Part shown: positions 34,456-43,134 of the stretch, in pieces | Layout: each line of letters begins with the position of its first letter | Numbering within the stretch: position 1 is the stretch's first letter | NCBI GenBank assembly: GCA_949289855.1 | Contig: CASEPS010000010.1 | Span: 1 to 45,916, forward strand | DNA from: an uncultured Erysipelotrichaceae bacterium | GTDB taxonomy: Bacteria > Bacillota_I > Bacilli_A > Erysipelotrichales > Erysipelotrichaceae | Length of the DNA: 45,916 bases | Direction of reading: 5' to 3' | Translations under genes and position numbers: made by a program | The notes under the pieces: generated by a model | What the model was told of the DNA's origin: nothing | Seen by the model: only the letters and a program-made list of their open reading frames with translations | Database searches by the model: none

Positions 34456-35331
34456 ATGAACGATTTAGTGATGACGGTGCTGGAAGATGTGCACAACCTT
34501 CCGGCTTTGATCAATGCCGGTGCAGATGTGTTTCTTGTGGCATTGGATGAATATAGTTTTACCGCCCAGAAGAAGCTGAAGAAGGAACAGCTTTCCTTTG
34601 TGGCACAGATGGCAGGTGGTTTCCATAAAGGCATTGCCTTATTGGTGAACAAACTGTTTCATGAAGGAGAAGTACAAAAGCTGGACAGCCTTTTTGAAAC
34701 AACAGGTATTCTGGATGTGTCATATATTGTGTTTCAGGACCCTGCCGTAATCATGAAAGCAAAGCAATATGGCTATTCTGGAAAATTCATCTATATGCCG
34801 GATACCCTTGTGACTAATTGCAGGGATGCGGATTTTTACCGCAAACAGGGCATCATACCTTCTGTTTCACCAGTGCTGACAAAGGAAGAAGTCAAAGGCA
34901 TCGTCCAGGATGGAGAAGCGATGGTGACGGTCTTTGGTCATACATTGTTATCCCGCTCTGCCAGACCATTGCTCAGTGCATGGAGTGAAAACTATGGCAG
35001 ACAGAGTCTTGTGAAGAACAAGGACCTTGTGCTTGTGGAAGAAAAGCGTGATGGCCGGATGCCGGTTTATGAAGATGAAGAAGGTACATGTATTTACAGT
35101 GATGAAGTGTTGATGGCATGTAAGGAAATGCAGGAAATTCATGTGGATCATCCAATGCTTTATTTTGTGGATGGGGTATTTCTGGAAAGGATTGCCCTGA
35201 TGGATGCTGTACATGCAGTAAAAGAAACATTAGATGGAAGAAGTGGGGAAGAAGTGGAAAAGGAATTCCAGGAAAAATATCCTTCACTTGTGATTGGAAA
35301 GGGGTATGCATATGCCAAAACCATCCTTTGA
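34456..35331 (+). CDS. U32 peptidase-like protein, TrhP1/YrrN-like
   Basis: A 291-residue protein of the U32 family, N-terminal barrel part only, without the U32 cysteine cluster of the partner gene. In Bacillus subtilis the YrrN/YrrO pair (TrhP1/TrhP2) acts in 5-hydroxyuridine formation at wobble position 34 of tRNA. The present gene is in the same order, overlapping the next gene. Features: GADVFLVALDEYSFTAQ near residue 20, DVSYIVFQDPAVI near 90. The role is by analogy with the Bacillus pair. Confidence 0.8.
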   Translation: MNDLVMTVLEDVHNLPALINAGADVFLVALDEYSFTAQKKLKKEQLSFVAQMAGGFHKGIALLVNKLFHEGEVQKLDSLFETTGILDVSYIVFQDPAVIMKAKQYGYSGKFIYMPDTLVTNCRDADFYRKQGIIPSVSPVLTKEEVKGIVQDGEAMVTVFGHTLLSRSARPLLSAWSENYGRQSLVKNKDLVLVEEKRDGRMPVYEDEEGTCIYSDEVLMACKEMQEIHVDHPMLYFVDGVFLERIALMDAVHAVKETLDGRSGEEVEKEFQEKYPSLVIGKGYAYAKTIL

Positions 35332-36535
35332 GAAAAAGATAGAATTACTTGCGCCAGCGGGGGATCTTTCCAGGGCAAAGACAGCCATTCTCTATGGTGC
35401 AGATGCCATATATCTTGGTGGGATGAACTATTCCCTTCGCTCACGGGCTTCCAACTTTACGATGGAAGATATCAGAGAAGTATGCCAGTTTGCCAGAGAA
35501 CATGGTGCACGTGTCCATGTGACAACGAATATCATTCCTCATGATGAGGATTTTGATGGTGTTGGGGACTATTTCAAAGCTTTACAGGACTATGGTGTTA
35601 CAGCGGTGATCACTGCATCACCTGCCTATATGCAGATTGCAAGGCAATGTGCACCAGAGCTTGAAATTCATTGTTCTACCCAGCTTTCCATTACCAATAC
35701 CCTTACAGCAAAGTATCTTTCAGAAATGTTACATGTCGACAGGGTAGTTCTCGCAAGGGAATGTACTCTTCCTGAAGTACAGGAGATTACAAAGCATTGT
35801 CCGGTGGAAACAGAGGCATTTATCCATGGTGGAATGTGTGTCAACTATTCAGGCAGATGTACACTCAGTAACCGCATGACATTGCGTGATGCAAACCGTG
35901 GAGGATGTGCACAGAGCTGCCGCTGGCAGTACCATTTATATGAAAATGACAAGGAACTGAGTGATGCGCAATCCATGTTTACGATGGGTTCCAAAGACCT
36001 CATGAGTGCTTCTGTTGTCAAAGATCTCATCCTTGCGGGTGTTTCTTCCCTCAAGATTGAAGGCCGCATGAAAACAGAATATTATGTGGCTTCGGTGGTG
36101 TCGGGTTACCGTCATCTGATTGATGCATTGTATGAAAAGAACTTTGCTTTAAGTGAAGAAGAGATGGTATATCATACAAAAGAAATCATGAAAGGGGAAA
36201 ACCGTGAGGTATGCAATGGGTTTTATGATGGCAGGGCTGAAGGAGAATCCATTATCTTCCATGCCTTTGATAATAACCATGTTTCCCATGACTTCCTTGG
36301 CAGGGTAAAAACAGTTGAGGATGGTACAGCATATCTTCTTACCCGCAATCCAATTGATATGGGAGATGTCATTGAAGTGTTATCACCAGGGAAAGAAAAC
36401 CGCAGGTTTACGGTTACGGGTATGAAGAATGACAAGGGTGAAAGTCTTGATAGAAGCCGCAGTCCGATGACTGTGATTTCCATGCCGGTACCTTTTGTGG
36501 TAGAAGAAGGCGACATCTTCAGGAGGGCAGGATGA
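35312..36535 (+). CDS. U32 family protein, TrhP2/YrrO-like tRNA hydroxylation factor
   Basis: A 407-residue U32 protein. The start region LLAPAGDLSRAKTAILYGADAIYLGG is the U32 barrel start, and GGMCVNYSGRCTLSN plus GGCAQSCRW supply the four cysteines of the family iron-sulfur site. A beta-barrel domain follows from about residue 320 (HDFLGRVKTVEDGTAYLLTRN). ATG 35312 is preferred: AAAGGGG is 7 nt upstream, and the preceding gene ends at 35331. It probably works with TrhP1 in ho5U synthesis, a prephenate-dependent reaction. The next gene overlaps by ATGA. Confidence 0.88.
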   Translation: MPKPSFEKKIELLAPAGDLSRAKTAILYGADAIYLGGMNYSLRSRASNFTMEDIREVCQFAREHGARVHVTTNIIPHDEDFDGVGDYFKALQDYGVTAVITASPAYMQIARQCAPELEIHCSTQLSITNTLTAKYLSEMLHVDRVVLARECTLPEVQEITKHCPVETEAFIHGGMCVNYSGRCTLSNRMTLRDANRGGCAQSCRWQYHLYENDKELSDAQSMFTMGSKDLMSASVVKDLILAGVSSLKIEGRMKTEYYVASVVSGYRHLIDALYEKNFALSEEEMVYHTKEIMKGENREVCNGFYDGRAEGESIIFHAFDNNHVSHDFLGRVKTVEDGTAYLLTRNPIDMGDVIEVLSPGKENRRFTVTGMKNDKGESLDRSRSPMTVISMPVPFVVEEGDIFRRAG

Positions 36536-37269
36536 TACAGGTAGAAGGCGGATTGAGTGTCAAGGCAGCAATGCTTGGTGGAAAGCGCATTGTGCATACT
36601 GTTTTTCTGGATGAAACAAGACATGATAAAGATGCCCACTTTATTGAACGTAAAGCAGAAGAGCTTTCCATACCAATGCAAAAGATGTCACGGCATGAAA
36701 TTGATGAAATGGCAAATGGCAGAACCCATGGAGGGGTACTTGCACATGTTGGAGAGAGAATGTACCAGACAAAGGAAGAAACAATACAGGGTACTCCATT
36801 ACTGGCACTTGTGGAAGGGGTGGAAGATCCTTTCAATCTTGGTTACATAATGCGCTCTTTATATAGTGCAGGCTGCACGGGTCTTGTTTTGCGAAACAGG
36901 GACTGGTCCAATGCGGAAAGTACTATTCTCAAATCGAGTGCTGGTGCCTTTGAATACCTCAATGTTGTGCTTTCGGATGATCTTTCCAAAGATGTGAAAT
37001 GGTATAAACAACAGGGTATTAAAGCCTGTGCGGCTATGCGTAAGGATGCTGTTCCGTATTGGAACAATTGTTATACAGAGCCGTGTCTGATTGCCATTGG
37101 TGGCGAGATGCGGGGCTTATCCAGTGGTGTATTGAAGGAAATGGATCAGAACATTTATATTCCCTATGCCAATGATTTCCGGGCAGCATTGAATGCGGCA
37201 GGAGCGTGTGCGGCAATATTCTTTGAAGCTTTTCGGCAAAGGGAAGCGGTTACATCAAAAATGCAGTGA
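36532..37269 (+). CDS. SpoU-type RNA 2'-O-methyltransferase
   Basis: A 245-residue RNA methyltransferase. Residues 1-85 resemble the substrate-binding domain of TrmH/RlmB proteins (VKAAMLGGKRIVHTVFLDE). The SPOUT core follows: LLALVEGVEDPFNLGYIMRSLYSAG (motif 1), LIAIGGEMRGLSSG (motif 2) and ALNAAGACAAIFFEAFRQR (motif 3). Motif 3 has Ala-Ala-Leu-Asn where Ser-Leu-Asn is usual, so the target pocket may be altered. It is coupled to trhP2. Confidence 0.9.
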   Translation: MIQVEGGLSVKAAMLGGKRIVHTVFLDETRHDKDAHFIERKAEELSIPMQKMSRHEIDEMANGRTHGGVLAHVGERMYQTKEETIQGTPLLALVEGVEDPFNLGYIMRSLYSAGCTGLVLRNRDWSNAESTILKSSAGAFEYLNVVLSDDLSKDVKWYKQQGIKACAAMRKDAVPYWNNCYTEPCLIAIGGEMRGLSSGVLKEMDQNIYIPYANDFRAALNAAGACAAIFFEAFRQREAVTSKMQ

Positions 37270-37284
37270 TACAACTGCATTTTT
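37257..37284 (+). terminator. rho-independent terminator
   Basis: AAAAATGCAGT (37257-37267) and ACTGCATTTTT (37274-37284). It overlaps the stop codon of the SpoU gene. Confidence 0.9.
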
Positions 37285-37287
37285 ACA

Positions 37288-37296
37288 TGCTAAACT
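37288..37296 (+). promoter_or_regulatory. extended -10 of the HprK/PEPCK-like gene
   Basis: TGCTAAACT directly after the terminator, with AAAGGAG before ATG 37321. No clear -35. Confidence 0.4.
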
Positions 37297-37320
37297 GTAC
37301 AAGTCAGAAAAGGAGTTACC

Positions 37321-39033
37321 ATGAAAGAAGCATATTATTTTCACGATGATACGGTCATCATCAACTATTCCAAGGTATATGTGAGAAATTCCCAGGAACT
37401 TCTCGATTGCGAAGGCTTTAATGCTTTCCTGCATCACTACATGCATTACCTTGAACATCGCCATTTTGACCTCCATGAGTATTTGTTCAAAGACCATGAG
37501 GGGATTGATGAAGTATGTGATGATATCATCACCGTCATGAAATTACTGCTCGTACTGGATTATGACCAGGTGGGACATCCATATGTCAGCGACCGCCATA
37601 TTCTGCTTGAAATTATTGAAGAAGGCTATCACTTCTGGAGAAGCATGCAAAGATATTCCTTCCTCTATACACAGAATGAAGAAGGCTATCAGATGCAGTC
37701 CTTTATTTCTGCAGATGGTGGATTCAATGCCACAGTTCTCGGTATGTACCGCCTTATCCAGCAGAAAGTACAGGGTTCTCCAAACAAGGTTTACCGTCAG
37801 CTGCAGGCTGGTACAAATGCGGCATTACTCTTGCAATATTACAAGTGGGATGTACCGGCAGGTTATGAAGCACTGGACGGTATTCCATTCATTCATGAAA
37901 TCATGATGCGCACACCGCTCATCGTTCATCCAAAGTCCAACAAAAGAACAAATGTATTCTCTGATGCGGACCATAATCCAATCGAAGACTTCATCCCGGG
38001 TGATGAAGAATGGGTATGTTTCCCGGCAAAGGTTGGTCAGCTGATGATCTTCTGTTACTTCCACAGAAATTACATCACTTCTGCAGTCGCAACCGCAAAC
38101 CTGTTTGAACTTGCTGGTATCAGAGATGTTGCCGGCACAAAACCAGATGCGATTATGATCTTCGGAAATCCGGATGGAAAAGACGATACCGTCTTCTACC
38201 AGGACAAAGCAAATGGCATCTGGGTAGCGAAGAATTCCGCAAGTGAAAAGATTGACTACTTTGGTTATACAAAGAAGACAATGTTAACATTGCATAACCT
38301 TGTCATGATGGAAAGAGGCTGGCTGCCAATCCATGGTGCCCTTGTCAACATCTACCTCAAGGATGGTACAAAGAAGGGTCTCATGTTCATGGGAGATTCT
38401 GGTGCAGGCAAGTCCGAGACCATTGAAGCTCTTTCTGCTGCGGCAAGTGATCTCATCGATCACCAGGAAACAGTCTTCGATGATATGGGAACCATTCATC
38501 TTGATGAAAATGGTGAAGTACGTGCACAGGGCACAGAAATCGGTGCATTTGTCAGACTCGATGACCTCGATAAAGGTACAGCGTATAAAGATATGGACCG
38601 TTCCATCTTCTTCAATCCGGAGAAGTCCAATGCCCGTGTCGTCATTCCGGCTGCACCATATGATGTGGTAACAACCGACCATAAGATTGACTGCTTCCTG
38701 TATGCCAATAACTATACCGACAAGCGCGGTATGCATTTCTTTGAAGATAGAAATGGTGCGGAAGAAGTGTTTGTACAGGGTAAGCGTTTTGCTCTTGGTA
38801 CAACCCAGGAAAAGGGTTATACAACAACCTTCTTTGCCAACCCATTTGGTCCAATGCAGAGACAGGAACAGTGCTCAAAGCTCATCACAAAGCTGTTTGA
38901 TGCCCTTTATGAGCAGAACATCCCGGTTGGTGAAATCTATACCTGCCTTGGTCTTCCAAATAAAGGAGACCATGGTATTGACAAGGCAGCGGAAGCATTG
39001 CTCGACTTTGTTAAAAACGGCAAGAAAAACTGA
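37321..39033 (+). CDS. HprK/PEPCK-superfamily P-loop protein of unknown function
   Basis: A 570-residue cytoplasmic protein. The core resembles HPr kinase/PEP carboxykinase: PIHGALVN at 336-343, Walker A GDSGAGKSE at 358-366, then an acidic FDDMG near 395 and GTEIGAFVRLDD near 415, then a region like FFANPFG. This P-loop form, with Lys-Ser-Glu, is that of HprK rather than of common kinases. The first 320 residues are unlike HprK (HHYMHYLEHRHF, then a helical domain). The protein is far longer than HprK (about 310) and shares little with PEPCK outside the core. It is a single-gene transcript. The phosphoryl acceptor and donor are unknown. Confidence 0.75.
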   Translation: MKEAYYFHDDTVIINYSKVYVRNSQELLDCEGFNAFLHHYMHYLEHRHFDLHEYLFKDHEGIDEVCDDIITVMKLLLVLDYDQVGHPYVSDRHILLEIIEEGYHFWRSMQRYSFLYTQNEEGYQMQSFISADGGFNATVLGMYRLIQQKVQGSPNKVYRQLQAGTNAALLLQYYKWDVPAGYEALDGIPFIHEIMMRTPLIVHPKSNKRTNVFSDADHNPIEDFIPGDEEWVCFPAKVGQLMIFCYFHRNYITSAVATANLFELAGIRDVAGTKPDAIMIFGNPDGKDDTVFYQDKANGIWVAKNSASEKIDYFGYTKKTMLTLHNLVMMERGWLPIHGALVNIYLKDGTKKGLMFMGDSGAGKSETIEALSAAASDLIDHQETVFDDMGTIHLDENGEVRAQGTEIGAFVRLDDLDKGTAYKDMDRSIFFNPEKSNARVVIPAAPYDVVTTDHKIDCFLYANNYTDKRGMHFFEDRNGAEEVFVQGKRFALGTTQEKGYTTTFFANPFGPMQRQEQCSKLITKLFDALYEQNIPVGEIYTCLGLPNKGDHGIDKAAEALLDFVKNGKKN

Positions 39034-39043
39034 GAGGAATAAG

Positions 39044-39069
39044 AAAAGCAACGGAATTCCGTTGCTTTT
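39044..39069. terminator. bidirectional terminator
   Basis: A 26-bp perfect palindrome with arms AAAAGCAACGGAA and TTCCGTTGCTTTT serves the convergent genes. Confidence 0.93.
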
Positions 39070-39075
39070 GTGTTT

Positions 39076-40071
39076 TTAGCGCAATGTTTCAAATGCTTTT
39101 ATTGGCCATGAGGAATCTTTGAGGATTATTCTTCCTGCCCCGATGAGGTCTGCAGCATTTTCCTCAAGCAGTTTCTCTGCCCCAGCAGCTGTGACAATTC
39201 CACCTGTCAGGATGACAGGGATCTGCACAGCCTGTTTGATTTCCTTTGTGACGGGTGAGAAGTAGCCTTCTTCTGTATGTCCTGGGATCATATAGCCGTT
39301 ATGACCACCAGAGATATCCAACAGGTCAATACCTGCTTCTTCAAACTTCTTTGCGGCTGAGATGGCATCTTCCAGGCTGGAACCACCATCCATGTAGTCA
39401 CATGCGCCAAGGCGAAGGGCAATTGGAACATTGTCACCAACAGCATTCCTCACAGCTTTGATGATTTCAAGATGCAGGCGGATGCGGTTGTCCAATGTGC
39501 CTCCATAGGTATCTAAGCGCTTGTTGGAAAGAGGGGAATAGAACTGGTTGAGCAGATAGCCATGGGCAGAATGGATTTCTACACCATCATAACCAGCTTC
39601 TATGGCACGCTTTGCACTTTCAGAAAATGCTTTGATAATGCGCTGGATGTCTTCCTCATCCATCTCTTTTTGGGCCATGTTTTTGCGGCGTGGCAAAGGT
39701 GTAAGGGATGGTCCGATGGAAGGTAAATTGAAAAGGGATGCTTCGGCTGCACCACCGGCATGGCTGAGCTGGGCAAAGACAGTGGTGTGGTTGTTGTGAA
39801 TCGCAGTGGTCAGTTTCTTTAAACCTTCAATGACACTGTCATCTGCTAAGGATAGTTGTCCTTTTGAAGCAATGCCTTCCTTTGCAACATACGCATGTTC
39901 GGTGATGACAAGACCAATCTTTTCGTTTTTAGTTTTGTCTTCGTAATAATCGATCAATGCCTCTGTAGGTGTGCCGTCTTCATTGGATTTGCCGGTTGCC
40001 ATCGGTGGCATGACAAGCCTTGATGAAAGAGTGAGTTCTTTGATCTGTAATGGTGAAAACAGTTTTGACAT
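39076..40071 (-). CDS. old yellow enzyme family FMN oxidoreductase
   Basis: A 331-residue NADH:flavin oxidoreductase with the OYE barrel. Markers are the N-terminal LVMPPMATGKS, GYDGVEIHSAHGYLLNQFYSPLSNKRLDTYGG near residue 170, and the FMN phosphate site VILTGGIVTAAGAEKLLEENAADLIGAGR. The C-terminal iron-sulfur and second flavin domains of 2,4-dienoyl-CoA reductases are missing, so this is the single-domain form, reducing alpha,beta-unsaturated carbonyls or similar. A promoter lies upstream. Confidence 0.93.
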   Translation of the reverse strand: MSKLFSPLQIKELTLSSRLVMPPMATGKSNEDGTPTEALIDYYEDKTKNEKIGLVITEHAYVAKEGIASKGQLSLADDSVIEGLKKLTTAIHNNHTTVFAQLSHAGGAAEASLFNLPSIGPSLTPLPRRKNMAQKEMDEEDIQRIIKAFSESAKRAIEAGYDGVEIHSAHGYLLNQFYSPLSNKRLDTYGGTLDNRIRLHLEIIKAVRNAVGDNVPIALRLGACDYMDGGSSLEDAISAAKKFEEAGIDLLDISGGHNGYMIPGHTEEGYFSPVTKEIKQAVQIPVILTGGIVTAAGAEKLLEENAADLIGAGRIILKDSSWPIKAFETLR

Positions 40072-40093
40072 ATGTGTGCCTCCTTAAATGTTC

Positions 40094-40122
40094 ATTTTAG
40101 ATAGCTGGTTGTTTTTCTTCAA
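40094..40122 (-). promoter_or_regulatory. promoter of the old yellow enzyme gene
   Basis: TTGAAG (40122..40117), 17-bp spacer, TAAAAT (40099..40094); AAGGAGG follows before the ATG. Confidence 0.65.
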
Positions 40123-40135
40123 TGAATATGCCCTT

Positions 40136-40159
40136 AGAAAAAGAACCTTGCGGTTCTTT
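40136..40159 (-). terminator. rho-independent terminator of the pstB2-phoU-phoPR operon
   Basis: AAAGAACC (40140-40147) and GGTTCTTT (40152-40159). Minus-strand reading continues in T. It overlaps the phoR stop codon. Confidence 0.88.
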
Positions 40160-41810
40160 AACGGGCAATCGGGAAGCGGACGGTGAAGGTCGAACCTTCA
40201 TCTGGTCTGCTTTTTACACTGATCTGTCCTTTGCATAATGACACAGCATGTTTGACAATGGAAAGGCCAAGTCCTGTTCCGCCAGTTGCGCGGGAATGTG
40301 ATTTGTCTACGCGGTAGAAACGCTCAAAGATGCGGTTGATGGCATCTTCCGGAATACCGATACCGGTATCAGTGACAGAGACGATGGCAGTATTGCCATC
40401 GGCATAGGTCTGTACGGTAACTGTTCCGTTTTCTTTGTTGTAGCGGATGGCATTGTCCATGAGGTTGAAGATGATTTCATAGACAAGTCTGTTATTGGCG
40501 CGGATCTTTGCCGGCTGCAAGTCCATATGCAGGGTGACACCTTTTTGTGAAGCAATGGTCATAACTGCTTCTTTTGCCTCATTTGCCATATCGGAAAGAT
40601 TGAGGATGTTCGCTTCGACTGGTGCACCTTCATCCAGCTGGGAAAGACGGATGATGTCATCGATGAGATTGAGCATCCGCTTTGCTTCAAGGCGGATCTT
40701 GTGGATGAAGTTGTCCTGATCCTTTGGCTGTACAAGATGGTTTTCCAACAGTTCTGCAGAGCCCATGATGGACTGCAATGGTGTTTTGAGTTCATGGGAG
40801 ACATTGGCCGTGAATTCACGCCTTGTCTGCTCTGCCTCATATTCCTCTGTGATGTCATAGGCGATGATATCAGCACCGGTCAATACACCATAAGAAGTGA
40901 TGGCATGGCCGGAAAGCTGCAGGCGCCTGCCACGGATGGTACATGTTGTTTCAGCGGAACCATGGATGAACAGATTCTTTACCAGTTCGCTCATTTCCGG
41001 AATCCGGCATGCCTGAGTGATGGTTTTCACCGTTGGATCGGTATGAAACATCTGCATGGCAGCACTGTTGATAGAAATGATTTCTTCATGGGTGTTGATG
41101 AGAATCAATCCTTCGTTCATATTGGATATGACGGAATTGAATTCTTTTTTCTTCTGGTGAAGCTGGTCGAGCTGTTCACGGATCTGGTCATTCTGCTTAT
41201 CAATTCTGACAAGCAGGGGCGCAATCTCCTCATAGGTGTCTGCTTCAAGAGGGTGGTCGAGGTCGATGGTGTTGATTGGATTTGCGATGGCTGATCCAAG
41301 CTTGTTGGCAATGAAACTGGATACGGCAATGGCACCAACCAGCACAATGAGAATTGGTGACAACATACGGAAGGTCACTATGCCGACCGTATCATAGTCT
41401 TCCGAAATGCGGATGACGGTACCATCATCAAGTCTGATGGCATGGTAGATGGTGCGAAGACCAATTGTTTCCGAGAGTCTTGTAGCACTGCCTTCACCAT
41501 CTGCGAAGGCTTCTTTGACTTCTTCGCGATCACCATGGTATTCCATCGTATTTTCAGTTGCGCTTGAATCATAGAGAACCGTACCATCGGTATCAATCCA
41601 TGTCAGACGATACCCGTCTGTATCAATATTGCTGAGGTAGGTTTCCGGATCGGTTTCCATACCAGCTGAAGCAAGTCTTGCTTCAGAGGCAAGGCGGCCT
41701 TGTTCACTTGTTAAAAAGTAGTTATTGAGAATATAAATGATAAGAGCCATGGACACACAGAGAATCAGTGCCATGGATCTTACCACATAACGGAAAATCT
41801 TTTTCTTCAT
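40158..41810 (-). CDS. phoR: PhoR-type sensor histidine kinase
   Basis: A 550-residue membrane kinase. One helix (about 8-30), an extracytoplasmic region (about 31-143), a second helix (about 150-170), a linker, and a PAS-like domain (about 222-330). The HisKA phosphoacceptor is H339 in FTANVSHELKTPL, and an ATPase domain with N box (IIFNLMDNAIRYN), G1 box VTDTGIGIP and G2 GGTGLGLSI. It should sense phosphate status together with PstSCAB-PhoU and phosphorylate the adjacent regulator, 3 nt upstream in the operon. Confidence 0.93.
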   Translation of the reverse strand: MKKKIFRYVVRSMALILCVSMALIIYILNNYFLTSEQGRLASEARLASAGMETDPETYLSNIDTDGYRLTWIDTDGTVLYDSSATENTMEYHGDREEVKEAFADGEGSATRLSETIGLRTIYHAIRLDDGTVIRISEDYDTVGIVTFRMLSPILIVLVGAIAVSSFIANKLGSAIANPINTIDLDHPLEADTYEEIAPLLVRIDKQNDQIREQLDQLHQKKKEFNSVISNMNEGLILINTHEEIISINSAAMQMFHTDPTVKTITQACRIPEMSELVKNLFIHGSAETTCTIRGRRLQLSGHAITSYGVLTGADIIAYDITEEYEAEQTRREFTANVSHELKTPLQSIMGSAELLENHLVQPKDQDNFIHKIRLEAKRMLNLIDDIIRLSQLDEGAPVEANILNLSDMANEAKEAVMTIASQKGVTLHMDLQPAKIRANNRLVYEIIFNLMDNAIRYNKENGTVTVQTYADGNTAIVSVTDTGIGIPEDAINRIFERFYRVDKSHSRATGGTGLGLSIVKHAVSLCKGQISVKSRPDEGSTFTVRFPIAR

Positions 41811-41813
41811 TGC

Positions 41814-42485
41814 TTATACGTCTTCACGGAAACGGTATCCGACACCACGGACCGTATCAATATGCTTTCCTTCTTCGCCAAGTTTCTGACGGAGGGTTCT
41901 GACATGGACGTCAATGGTTCTTGTCTCACCATCATATTCGGTGCCCCAGATTTCATTGAGGAGCTGTTCACGGGTGAATACAATTCCCGGGTGAGAGACG
42001 AGCAATGAAAGCAGGTCATATTCCTTGAGGGTCAGTTCAACTGTTTTTTCATTGACAAGGACTTCATGTTTGTCAAAGTCAATGCGGATGCCGCTGTTTT
42101 CAATCACCTTTCCGGATTCATGGCTTGTTCTGCGCAGAACGGCCCTGACTCTGGAAACCATTTCCATCATGCCAAATGGCTTGGCAAGATAGTCATCTGC
42201 ACCAATGTCCAGTCCCTGTACCTTGTCATATTCCGTTCCCTTGGCACTCGCCATGATAACAGGAATATTGCGGGTAGAAGGATCTTTTTTGAGTTTTCTG
42301 AGAATTTCTGTACCGTCTTCATCCGGCAGCATGATATCGAGAATGATGAGTTCTGGCTTTTTTTCCTTTAAAGCAGCAAAGAAGGCGGCTCCGTTTTCAA
42401 AACCAGCCGCCTCAAAGCCTGTGGAATGAAGCGTGTAGATCTCGATTTCACGGATACTTGCATCATCTTCAACACAGTAAATCAT
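41814..42485 (-). CDS. phoP: PhoB/PhoP-type response regulator
   Basis: A 223-residue OmpR-class regulator. The receiver has D50 as phosphoacceptor (LIILDIMLP), acidic residues at 7-8 (VEDD), and Lys in MASAKGT. The C-terminal winged helix includes YDLLSLLVSHPGIVFTREQLLNEIWG and RTIDVHVRTLRQKLG. It is a PhoP/PhoB homologue by context and is expected to bind the TTTACA-type direct repeats found ahead of pstS and pstB2. Confidence 0.93.
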   Translation of the reverse strand: MIYCVEDDASIREIEIYTLHSTGFEAAGFENGAAFFAALKEKKPELIILDIMLPDEDGTEILRKLKKDPSTRNIPVIMASAKGTEYDKVQGLDIGADDYLAKPFGMMEMVSRVRAVLRRTSHESGKVIENSGIRIDFDKHEVLVNEKTVELTLKEYDLLSLLVSHPGIVFTREQLLNEIWGTEYDGETRTIDVHVRTLRQKLGEEGKHIDTVRGVGYRFREDV

Positions 42486-42491
42486 ATGATA

Positions 42492-43130
42492 TTACTCCTT
42501 GCCGTTTACGCCCGTGATGGAATAGATGACCCATTGTGCAATATTCACAGCATGGTCACCGATCTTTTCGTAATACTTGGCAAGCATGACGAGGTCAACC
42601 ACAAAATCTGCCTTATCCGGAGAAGACTTGAACATATTGATGACTTCAGTCTTTGTTTCCTGGAAAAGTTTGTCCACTGCATCATCCTGGCTGATGACAT
42701 TGCGGGCAATGTCTTCATTGTGTCTGACAAAGGCATCGATGGCATGTCTTACCATGGCAGAAGTGTTGGCAGCCATCTGCTGCAGGGAATCCGGTGCATT
42801 ATCCTTTGCCATATAAGCGATGACATCGCTCATATCAGCAGAGATTTCACCGATTCTGTTGAGGTCTGTGACAAGTTTCAAAGCAGAGGAAACGGTACGC
42901 AGATCCTGTGCCATCGGCTGCTGCAGAAGCAGTAATCTCATACATACATTTTCAATGGACTTCTCATTGTGACGGATGGATTCCGCAAGGGAATGAATTT
43001 CTTCAAAATCCACTGTATCACGTGTCAGAAGAACATTGTTCGTAAGTGCAATTGCTTTTTCACACTGTCCGCCGAGGCGGATGATGTCATCATTGAGTTC
43101 ACGAAGCTGATTATCAAGTCTTGTACGCAT
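42492..43130 (-). CDS. phoU: phosphate signalling complex protein PhoU
   Basis: A 212-residue all-helical protein with two PhoU three-helix repeats. Metal-binding motifs lie in NDDIIRLGGQCEKAI (about residue 13) and KYYEKIGDHAVNIAQW near the end. It links the Pst transporter to PhoR and represses the regulon in high phosphate. The start at 43130 follows GGGAGG inside the end of pstB2, so it is coupled. Confidence 0.95.
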   Translation of the reverse strand: MRTRLDNQLRELNDDIIRLGGQCEKAIALTNNVLLTRDTVDFEEIHSLAESIRHNEKSIENVCMRLLLLQQPMAQDLRTVSSALKLVTDLNRIGEISADMSDVIAYMAKDNAPDSLQQMAANTSAMVRHAIDAFVRHNEDIARNVISQDDAVDKLFQETKTEVINMFKSSPDKADFVVDLVMLAKYYEKIGDHAVNIAQWVIYSITGVNGKE

Positions 43131-43134
43131 AATA

